In this document: positions 1 to 5,520 of the stretch, piece after piece
Numbering within the stretch: position 1 is the stretch's first letter
Layout of the letters: every line of letters begins with the position of its first letter
Source of the DNA: CANDYO01 sp049653745
GTDB lineage: Bacteria; Pseudomonadota; Alphaproteobacteria; Rickettsiales; CANDYO01
Assembly (NCBI GenBank): GCA_049653745.1
Contig: JBASGW010000010.1
Coordinates: 1 to 11,192 of the forward strand
Reading direction: 5' to 3'
DNA: 11,192 bases
Program-made: the position numbers and the translations under genes
Notes under the pieces: model-generated
Told to the model about the DNA's origin: nothing
Database searches by the model: none
What the model saw: only the letters and a program-made list of their open reading frames with translations

Positions 1-2
1 AT

Positions 3-206
3 GATATTCATCGTAAAATAACTGCTAATGCCGTTGAGCATTGCCAAAAATCATCGGATGATAATCTAGAAAAATGGTTTAAACATAATGAGAAGCATAT
101 AAAATTATTTGATAAATTTATCTCTGAAATTATGCTTCAATCCTCAATTGAATACTCAATGATTGATTTAAGTTTAAAGAAATTGAGTATTTTATTAAGT
201 AGATGA
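3..206 (+). CDS. C-terminal fragment, probable NAD-specific glutamate dehydrogenase (5' end outside window)
   Basis: An open frame of 67 codons runs from the left edge (first full codon at 3) to a TGA at 204-206, with no internal stop. The visible peptide has a Trp in a Glu/Lys/His-rich helix (residue 25), then a helix ending in the pattern S-x-E-Y-S-M-I-D-L-S-L-K-K-L. From memory this matches the C-terminus of the very large (about 1600 aa) bacterial NAD-GDH, where a Trp helix is followed by a terminal segment like 'LDLAMLSVALRELR'. Those enzymes deaminate glutamate to 2-oxoglutarate, feeding the TCA cycle, which is a common carbon route in Rickettsiales. The catalytic domain is not in the window, so the call rests on about 40 tail residues. 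The last 12 bases overlap the 3' end of the convergent gene at 195-1337. The frame is confident; the family is moderate. Confidence 0.5.
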   Translation, partial: DIHRKITANAVEHCQKSSDDNLEKWFKHNEKHIKLFDKFISEIMLQSSIEYSMIDLSLKKLSILLSR

Positions 207-1337
207 ATAGCCATTTTCTAGACCTGCAAATACTATAGAGCTTGTGGTACTATCATCGGATCTTGGAGAGGAATCATGTTGCAAGGGTATACCAAACATA
301 TTTCTCACTTGATTTGCTATTGATATGCCTGGGTCTAAGATTGGAGAGGAATCTGATTCCAAACTTCCTCTTCTAAAAGAAGGAATTCTCTCTAGATTAT
401 CACCAAATGATTGCTCAGAAGAAGATGACTTTTGTGGAAAAAGAATATCAGCCAACGCCCCCTTATATCCTTCATCAGAGGATTTTTTCTCAATCTTACT
501 TTTAGAATGTTTCTTAGGTGCTAAGTCTAGAGCAGATAAACTTGATTCACTTTCAAGAGTTCTATGCTCCACTTCCCTAATCGGCCTTTCAATATTCAAA
601 CACGCTAAAACATGTTTAATGCGAGTGGGAGAAGACTCTGCATCATAAAATAAGCTCTCTGAAGAGCTTCTTAGTGCCATTACTGGCTTACCAAAATTAT
701 GATTTTCTCCTAATACAAAATTTTCTTTTTCATTTTTTTCTTCCTCTACATTTTTCTTTTGAGTAGATACTAGAGATTGCCCAGCTATTCCAGCAAATGA
801 TGATACTAATCCAGTAGCAACTGCCATAGCTTTATTTTCATTCTCATGATGAGGGGGATCTTGCGTAACAGACTTAAAGCTTCCATCTTCAGATGCATTA
901 TCAAGAACGTGATCTAGTTTTTCTAACTTCTTGGCTTTATTACTTTCTTTGTTTGTAGGGTTACCATGTTTACTATGATGAGTAGAAGCGGTATGCCTAC
1001 TATGTTTTACAACTACTATTATTTCATCTCCACTTCCATCTGAAGAATTTTCATGAGTATCTTCTTGACTAGTTTTTTTATTTTTATGATGAGTAGATAT
1101 AACATGAGTATGTCTTTGATTTTCTATGTCTCCTTGGCTGCTCTCACTTGATGCATCTTCAGAATTTCTTTCAGGTATAGGAAGCCAATATTGCCAACAC
1201 CGATGGGTTAGATCTTGTATAAAAGGATTAAATCTTGCGTGAAATTCATGAGAATTTGCTTTATACACTATCCCCATAACCCCAAGTCCACAGGTTATAG
1301 CTCCACCCACAATTAGACCTGTTATAGGATCAGCCAT
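195..1337 (-). CDS. Membrane-anchored Ser/His-rich protein of unknown function, candidate effector or surface protein
   Basis: Not recognised as any known family. The start is set at the ATG at 1335-1337 (380 aa) because a perfect AGGAGG lies 5 bases upstream (1343-1348). The frame extends 25 codons further up to another ATG, but that reads through this ribosome site and has no support. Residues 5-24 form a Gly-rich hydrophobic segment (I-T-G-L-I-V-G-G-A-I-T...), likely a membrane anchor or uncleaved signal. Residues 170-190 are a second, weaker hydrophobic stretch (A-M-A-V-A-T-G-L-V-S-S-F-A-G). Between them lies a polar region with 12 His in about 90 residues, containing a near-repeat RHT-x(1-3)-STHH-x-K at 75-86 and 114-123. 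The C-terminal half is Ser/Glu-rich with recurring SS-P clusters near 235, 329 and 356 and is probably disordered. It lies 78 bases downstream of potI on the same strand but has its own strong ribosome site and a possible terminator between them, so it may be independently expressed. A secreted or envelope role is inference only. Confidence 0.75.
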   Translation of the reverse strand: MADPITGLIVGGAITCGLGVMGIVYKANSHEFHARFNPFIQDLTHRCWQYWLPIPERNSEDASSESSQGDIENQRHTHVISTHHKNKKTSQEDTHENSSDGSGDEIIVVVKHSRHTASTHHSKHGNPTNKESNKAKKLEKLDHVLDNASEDGSFKSVTQDPPHHENENKAMAVATGLVSSFAGIAGQSLVSTQKKNVEEEKNEKENFVLGENHNFGKPVMALRSSSESLFYDAESSPTRIKHVLACLNIERPIREVEHRTLESESSLSALDLAPKKHSKSKIEKKSSDEGYKGALADILFPQKSSSSEQSFGDNLERIPSFRRGSLESDSSPILDPGISIANQVRNMFGIPLQHDSSPRSDDSTTSSIVFAGLENGYSST

Positions 1338-1342
1338 ATATA

Positions 1343-1348
1343 CCTCCT
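1343..1348 (-). promoter_or_regulatory. Strong Shine-Dalgarno site that fixes the start of the 195-1337 gene
   Basis: On the minus strand the bases read AGGAGG, followed by TATAT and then ATG at 1337. This is a full match to the anti-Shine-Dalgarno core at ideal spacing, and by far the best in the window. It excludes the upstream ATG 25 codons earlier as the main start. It begins immediately after a T7 run. Confidence 0.85.
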
Positions 1349-1350
1349 CT

Positions 1351-1377
1351 AAAAAAATAGATGTTAAATTGTAACAT
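1351..1377 (-). terminator. Possible weak intrinsic terminator or leader hairpin between potI and the 195-1337 gene
   Basis: On the minus strand, ATGTTA-CAATT-TAACAT (1377-1361) forms a 6-bp stem with a 5-base loop. It is followed by CTA and a run of seven T (1357-1351). This is the layout of a rho-independent terminator for the pot genes. However, the stem has only one G-C pair, and the T run abuts the ribosome site of the next gene. A second small dyad, TTAAC-CTTTT-GTTAA, lies just upstream (about 1384-1398). The same segment contains TACAAT (1373-1368), a good -10 hexamer, so the dyad could instead be a promoter core for the next gene. Confidence 0.35.
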
Positions 1378-1415
1378 TCGTTTCTTAACAAAAGGTTAAC
1401 TAAATAAGACAAGAA

Positions 1416-2225
1416 TTATCTATCTTTTAAAGAACTCTGCTTCTTAGCCAAATTTATAGACAATGCTAAAATTGTTAGTAACAAAACTATAACTATAATA
1501 ATTGTAGCCAACGCATTAATTACTGGGCTTATTCCAAAACGAATCCTTGAATAAATTAGCATTGGTAGGGTGGTAATTCCTGAACCAGAAGTGAAACTAG
1601 CAATAATTAAATCGTCTAAAGATATGGTAAAGCATAGTAACCAGCCAGAAATTAAAGCTGGGGCTATAAGAGGCATAGTTATTAAAATAAATACTTTAAA
1701 AGGAGTGGCTCCCAAATCTAGCGCCGCTTCTTCAAAGGATGGATCTAACTCAGCTAATTTGGCTTGCACCATTAATGCAACATAAGTTACCCCTATAACC
1801 ATATGCGCAATCACTACCGTTTCAAATCCGAATTGATGTGGCACTCCAATTAACTTATTAAGAGTTAAAAAAACTAGTGATATAGCAAATCCGGCAACAA
1901 CTTCAGGAACCACTAAGGGTATTGGAAGCAAAATTGAAAAAATAGACTTTCCTCTAAAAAAACTAATTCTTTGTAGACTAAGCCCAGCTAAAGTTCCTAT
2001 TATCACTGCACCAGTTGCAGAAAATGAAGCTATCTTAAAACTAGTAAAAAAAGCTGAGATAATCTCCTCATCTTGCCATAACTTCTCATACCAAGTTAAA
2101 GAAAAACCCTGCCAAACTGATATCAAGCTAGAGCTATTAAAAGAAAATACTATTAAAATAATTATCGGAAGATAAAGAAATAGAAAGCCTAAAATTGTAG
2201 TAAAATTACAAAAATTAAAGCGCAT
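1416..2225 (-). CDS. potI: Polyamine (putrescine-type) ABC transporter, inner-membrane permease PotI
   Basis: One of two permease subunits of a type I ABC importer, 269 aa and close to the usual length (about 280). It has about six hydrophobic segments, near residues 9-30, 64-86, 96-122, 135-155, 184-208 and 238-260. The cytoplasmic EAA loop that docks on the ATPase is intact: E-E-A-A-L-D-L-G at 165-172, then T-M-P-L at 183-186. The segments F-S-F-N-S-S near 27-32, S-G-W-L-L and S-L-D-D-L-I-I-A-S-F near 193-211 and T-T-L-P-M-L near 218-223 match E. coli PotI closely from memory, favouring PotI over PotC. The ATG lies 2 bases after the potH stop, so the two are translationally linked. It would pair with PotH to form the channel through which PotF-delivered polyamine passes. 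Confidence 0.9.
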   Translation of the reverse strand: MRFNFCNFTTILGFLFLYLPIIILIVFSFNSSSLISVWQGFSLTWYEKLWQDEEIISAFFTSFKIASFSATGAVIIGTLAGLSLQRISFFRGKSIFSILLPIPLVVPEVVAGFAISLVFLTLNKLIGVPHQFGFETVVIAHMVIGVTYVALMVQAKLAELDPSFEEAALDLGATPFKVFILITMPLIAPALISGWLLCFTISLDDLIIASFTSGSGITTLPMLIYSRIRFGISPVINALATIIIVIVLLLTILALSINLAKKQSSLKDR

Positions 2226-2227
2226 TT

Positions 2228-3109
2228 TTATTGCTTCTCCACAAAATGATGAAAAATTTTAATAGGAAAAACTATAATTATTACCATTAAAATAGTTATT
2301 GCTGCAGCCATTGGCCAATCTCTATTCATAAAGAACTCGGTCCATAATAATTTTCCAACGGTAATAATTTTTGCACCACCTAAAAGATCAGGAATAACAA
2401 ACTCTCCAACTGCAGGAATAAAAACTAAAATAACACCCACAATAACTCCCGGCAAAGACAATGGAAAAGTTATTCTCCAAAAAGTTGCCAAAGGTTTTGC
2501 TCCAAGATCAGCTGAGGCCTCCAAGATATTAGGATTTATTTTAATTAATGAAGAATATATTGGTAAAATCATAAAGGGTAAATAGGTATAAGTAATTCCT
2601 ATTATCACTGCAAATTTACTATTTAACATTACTATAGGTTGATTAATCACCCCCAACCATAATAGCAATTCGTTAAGCAAGCCATTATTTTTTAAAATAA
2701 TTATCCAGCCATAAACTCTTATTAATAAGGCCGTCCAAAAAGGAGCAATAATAAGTATTAATAATAGAAATCTGTTCTTAGGTTCGGCCCTTGCAACCGA
2801 ATAAGCCATAGGATAGCCTAAGATAAAAGTAAAAAGGGTAGCTATAAAAGCAAGCTCTAATGAATTTATTAGAGCTTTAAGGTAAAATGAATCTTTTAGT
2901 AGAACTAAATAACCGTTAAAATCTGGAGTTACCTTAAGAGTGCCATTTTGTATTTGTACTATTGATTTATATGGCGTTACTGCAAATTCAGGCTCACTAA
3001 AACTAATTATTAGAAGTAAAAATAAAGCCGCAACAATAAATAAGCTTATCCATAAAAATGGGGGGATAACTATTAAATTACGATAGCGATCAAAAATACC
3101 AATATTCAT
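2228..3109 (-). CDS. potH: Polyamine (putrescine-type) ABC transporter, inner-membrane permease PotH
   Basis: The second permease subunit of the importer, 293 aa. Hydrophobic segments fall near residues 12-36, 82-107, 114-139, 164-186, 218-240 and 265-287, with a periplasmic stretch at about 40-80. The EAA loop is present as E-A-S-A-D-L-G at 197-203 followed by I-T-F-P-L at 213-217; the usual second Ala of EAA is Ser here. Diagnostic stretches are L-K-N-N-G-L-L-N near 139-146, L-W-L-G-V-I-N-Q-P near 150-158, F-I-P-A-V-G-E-F-V-I-P near 230-240 and N-R-D-W-P near 262-266, all as in PotH/PotB. Its ATG overlaps the potG stop as ATGA (3106-3109), the typical arrangement for coupled translation. 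It is expected to form a heterodimer with PotI and to bind the PotG dimer. Confidence 0.9.
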   Translation of the reverse strand: MNIGIFDRYRNLIVIPPFLWISLFIVAALFLLLIISFSEPEFAVTPYKSIVQIQNGTLKVTPDFNGYLVLLKDSFYLKALINSLELAFIATLFTFILGYPMAYSVARAEPKNRFLLLILIIAPFWTALLIRVYGWIIILKNNGLLNELLLWLGVINQPIVMLNSKFAVIIGITYTYLPFMILPIYSSLIKINPNILEASADLGAKPLATFWRITFPLSLPGVIVGVILVFIPAVGEFVIPDLLGGAKIITVGKLLWTEFFMNRDWPMAAAITILMVIIIVFPIKIFHHFVEKQ

Positions 3110-4224
3110 GACTTCAACATAACCCCATCTGTTTTATCCCAAGAGATATATGCCTTATTACCATAATCAAGTAACGGATTTTTTGCTCGAGCTGAAGTGG
3201 GAACACTCACATGGACAATTTTTCTACTGGGTAATAAGGCTACGTGATAAATTATTTGATTGCCTAAAAATGCAATATCTATAATTTCGCCTTCTCCATG
3301 ATTATGTGAATCATCATCGGGTTCACTATATATTCCCATCTCTTCAGGACGAACAGCCACCCATACTTCAGTACCAACATTTAGTTGCTCATAAGAATTT
3401 ACAAACATTGGAGATGATATTTCATCACTCATTATAGTTAAACGATTTTTTTTACTATTATCATTAACATAGCCATGAAAAACATTTATAGAGCCCACAA
3501 AATTTGCAACAAATCTTGAATTAGGATATTCATAAATCTCTCTTGGGGCTCCTATTTGCTGTAATTTTCCATCTTTCATCACCGCCATTCTATCCGACAT
3601 AGACATTGCTTCTTCTTGATCATGCGTTACAACAAGAAAAGAAATCCCTAACATGTTTTGAATATTAGTTAACTCAACTTGTGTTTTTTCACTAGTTTGC
3701 CTATCTAATGCTCCAAGGGGTTCATCAAGTAGTAAAACCTTTGGACGTTTAACTAAACTTCTAGCTAAAGCTACTCTTTGTTGTTGCCCTCCAGAGATTT
3801 GAGAAGGTTGGCGGTGAGCAAAACTTTGCATGCCTACCATAGATAAAGCTTCATCTACTCTTGCCTCTATTTCATTCTTCGGTAATTTTTCTTGTTGCAA
3901 ACCAAATGCAACATTCTGCCAAATATTCATATGAGGAAATAAAGCATAAGATTGAAACATCATATTAACCGGCCTTTGATAAGGTGGAGTGTCCGTCATA
4001 TCCACACCATCAATAAACACTCTTCCTGAATCCGGCTTCTCAAAACCAGCAATTATTCTCATTAAGGTTGTTTTTCCGCATCCAGAAGGACCCAATAATG
4101 AAAAAGATTCTCCACGCTGAATATCTAAACTAATATTATCAACAGTTTTATAATCATTTGCTTTAAATTGCTTAGAAATATTTTCAATTCTAATGATTGG
4201 ATCTAATTTAGGGATTTCATTCAT
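3106..4224 (-). CDS. potG: Polyamine ABC transporter ATP-binding protein PotG
   Basis: The ATPase that powers the PotHI channel, 372 aa, usual for PotG/PotA. All nucleotide-binding elements are intact: Walker A G-P-S-G-C-G-K-T-T (45-53), Q-loop Q91 in M-M-F-Q-S-Y-A-L-F-P-H-M, signature I-S-G-G-Q (143-147), Walker B V-L-L-L-D-E-P (163-169) and H-loop H201 in T-H-D-Q-E-E-A. The C-terminal regulatory (TOBE-type) part, about 245-370, carries V-A-V-R-P-E-E near 288-294. P-P-Y-x-R-P-V-N-M-M-F-Q and the following lines match E. coli PotG better than PotA. Only one in-frame ATG fits the N-terminus; its ribosome site is weak (GTGGGTAG upstream). It follows potF by 114 bases and overlaps potH by 4. The leader holds a direct repeat (see 4240-4272). 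Confidence 0.92.
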   Translation of the reverse strand: MNEIPKLDPIIRIENISKQFKANDYKTVDNISLDIQRGESFSLLGPSGCGKTTLMRIIAGFEKPDSGRVFIDGVDMTDTPPYQRPVNMMFQSYALFPHMNIWQNVAFGLQQEKLPKNEIEARVDEALSMVGMQSFAHRQPSQISGGQQQRVALARSLVKRPKVLLLDEPLGALDRQTSEKTQVELTNIQNMLGISFLVVTHDQEEAMSMSDRMAVMKDGKLQQIGAPREIYEYPNSRFVANFVGSINVFHGYVNDNSKKNRLTIMSDEISSPMFVNSYEQLNVGTEVWVAVRPEEMGIYSEPDDDSHNHGEGEIIDIAFLGNQIIYHVALLPSRKIVHVSVPTSARAKNPLLDYGNKAYISWDKTDGVMLKS

Positions 4225-4239
4225 TTAACTACCCACATA

Positions 4240-4272
4240 ATTTTTTGAAATAATATAATATTTTTTGAAATA
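4240..4272 (-). repeat. 13-bp direct repeat spaced exactly 20 bp, upstream of potG
   Basis: The plus-strand bases attttttgaaata occur at 4240-4252 and again, identically, at 4260-4272, so the period is 20 bp, about two helical turns. The repeats start 16 bases upstream of the potG ATG, in the minus-strand leader. The intervening atataat gives a TATA-like core. They may bind a regulator on one DNA face, or be a chance duplication in AT-rich sequence. What is seen is only the exact repeat and its spacing. Confidence 0.5.
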
Positions 4273-4301
4273 GAGCCATTTTTTATTTTTTATACTTATA
4301 A

Positions 4302-4320
4302 TCTAGCTCTAACACTAGAG
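4302..4320. other. Small dyad in the potF-potG intergenic gap (4225-4338)
   Basis: The sequence holds two overlapping inverted repeats: ctcta-acac-tagag (4307-4320) and tctag...ctaga (4302-4319). They are mutually exclusive stems of 5 bp. On the minus strand the dyad lies 19 bases after the potF stop and is not followed by a T run (A-rich instead), so it is not a convincing intrinsic terminator. It could be an RNA-processing or stability hairpin that separates potF levels from potGHI, as many binding-protein genes have. That role is inference. Nothing else in the gap was identified apart from the direct repeat. Confidence 0.3.
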
Positions 4321-4338
4321 TAATTTGCAAAATTGTTA

Positions 4339-5430
4339 CTATTTCTCATCACTTAAGAACTTCATCCAAGCACGATTGCGAAGACGATTAAAAGAAGTGG
4401 TTGGAATTTTTAAAGTATAGAAATTATTAATATTATGTTGTAATGGATAAATATTAGGATTATTTTGCAATTCCGGGTTAATTAAAGCATAACTAGCTAA
4501 ATTAGGGCTAGTAAACCCTATAGAATTAGCAATTTTAGCATTTATTTCGGGACGTAAAATAAAGTCTATAAATTTATAGGCATTTTCTTTATTTGGTGCA
4601 TTTACAGGAATTGCTAAAAGATCTAGAGTTAGAATAGTCCCCTCTTTTGGCAATATATACATAATGTTCAAATCTTTATTAGAATATTGAGACATTTTTT
4701 GAGCATGAACAATATCTCCTGAATATCCTATTACTAAACAATTATCTCCACTTCCTAAGTTATTAAAATATGCAGAACCACTAATATTGGCTATATATGG
4801 GCGAATTTTTGCTAGCATCTGGGAAGCCAATTTAAGATCTTCTTCTGATTCACTATTAGGATCCAGTCCTAAATATATTAAAGCTAAAGCAAATATTTCT
4901 TCTGAAGAGTCAAGTAACTCCACTCCACAAGAAGCAAAATTTTTCACAATTTCTGGATCAAAAATAAGACTTAAACTATTTAAAGGAGCATTAGGCATAA
5001 GTTCAATAATTTTGTTATAATCATATCCAAGGCCCACAGTATCTATCATAAAAGGAACTGCATAATTTTGGCTATCATTACCACGTTTCTCAAAATTTAT
5101 AACTTTTGGATCAATATAGTGATAATTCTTAAGTAACTCATGTCTCAAAGGCTGAAATAAACCAAACTGAACTTGACGCATAAAAAAAGGAGCTAAGGCT
5201 GGAACCGTAACATCGTAATTACTATTTATTGCTATAATTTTTGCTTCTAAAGCATAGTGACTATCAACATAAGTAGCATTAACTTTAATACCGGTTTCAT
5301 CTTCAAATTCTTTAATTACCTCTGGCTTAATATAATCTGCCCAGGTAAGAAAATTAAGTTGGTCACTTGTTTTTTCAACCGCATTAAGATTAAAAGAAAA
5401 AAATAATAAAAGAAAAAATCTTTTTTTCAT
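4339..5430 (-). CDS. potF: Periplasmic polyamine-binding protein PotF-like
   Basis: The substrate receptor for the importer, 363 aa, usual length. An N-terminal signal peptide is clear: M-K-K-R, then a Phe/Leu core, then L-N-A at 15-17 with cleavage expected after Ala17. The mature protein begins with the PotD/PotF opening L-N-F-L-T-W-A-D-Y-I-K-P-E-V (25-38). Later blocks follow E. coli PotF closely: S-C-G-V-x-L-L-D-S-S-E-E-I-F (167-180), Y-L-G-L-D-P-N-S (186-193), L-P-K-E-G (260-264), L-R-P-E (292-295) and a basic R-x-R-A-W (351-355) near the end. Expected amine-anchoring acids are present (Glu178, Asp239, Asp270, by alignment from memory), but some other pocket positions differ (see findings). 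The ATG has no clear ribosome site. PotF over PotD is favoured by sequence and gene order; ligand preference is not proven. Confidence 0.88.
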   Translation of the reverse strand: MKKRFFLLLFFSFNLNAVEKTSDQLNFLTWADYIKPEVIKEFEDETGIKVNATYVDSHYALEAKIIAINSNYDVTVPALAPFFMRQVQFGLFQPLRHELLKNYHYIDPKVINFEKRGNDSQNYAVPFMIDTVGLGYDYNKIIELMPNAPLNSLSLIFDPEIVKNFASCGVELLDSSEEIFALALIYLGLDPNSESEEDLKLASQMLAKIRPYIANISGSAYFNNLGSGDNCLVIGYSGDIVHAQKMSQYSNKDLNIMYILPKEGTILTLDLLAIPVNAPNKENAYKFIDFILRPEINAKIANSIGFTSPNLASYALINPELQNNPNIYPLQHNINNFYTLKIPTTSFNRLRNRAWMKFLSDEK

Positions 5431-5447
5431 TGGGGCCGCTTTTTGAG

Positions 5448-5492
5448 ATTATAATTGACCATATAAATAACATATTTGAGTATCTATATCAA
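5448..5492 (-). promoter_or_regulatory. Candidate promoter region for potF
   Basis: On the minus strand a perfect TATAAT lies at 5453-5448, 17 bases before the potF ATG, with no good -35 at the usual distance. A -35-like TTGATA lies further up at 5492-5487, but the hexamer 17 bases below it (TATTTA) is poor. If TATAAT is used, the leader would be only about ten bases, which fits the absence of a recognisable Shine-Dalgarno site. This 90-base gap shows no terminator for the upstream ankyrin gene. Confidence 0.3.
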
Positions 5493-5520
5493 GAAATCTA
5501 CAAATCTCTAATCCGCTAAT

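Noticed and set aside
325..648. Open plus-strand frame (about 107 codons) opposite the His/Ser-rich gene
   Set aside because: It lies wholly inside the minus-strand gene, has no ribosome site or recognisable domain, and its Ser/Leu-rich composition is what the complement of Glu/Ser/Lys codons gives.
1338..1412. Upstream ATG as start of the His/Ser-rich protein (25 extra residues)
   Set aside because: The extension would be translated through a perfect AGGAGG placed ideally for the ATG at 1337, and it contains the dyad and T run.
4302..4320. Intrinsic terminator after potF
   Set aside because: The dyad is short and on the transcribed strand is followed by A-rich sequence, not a T run, so termination is unlikely.
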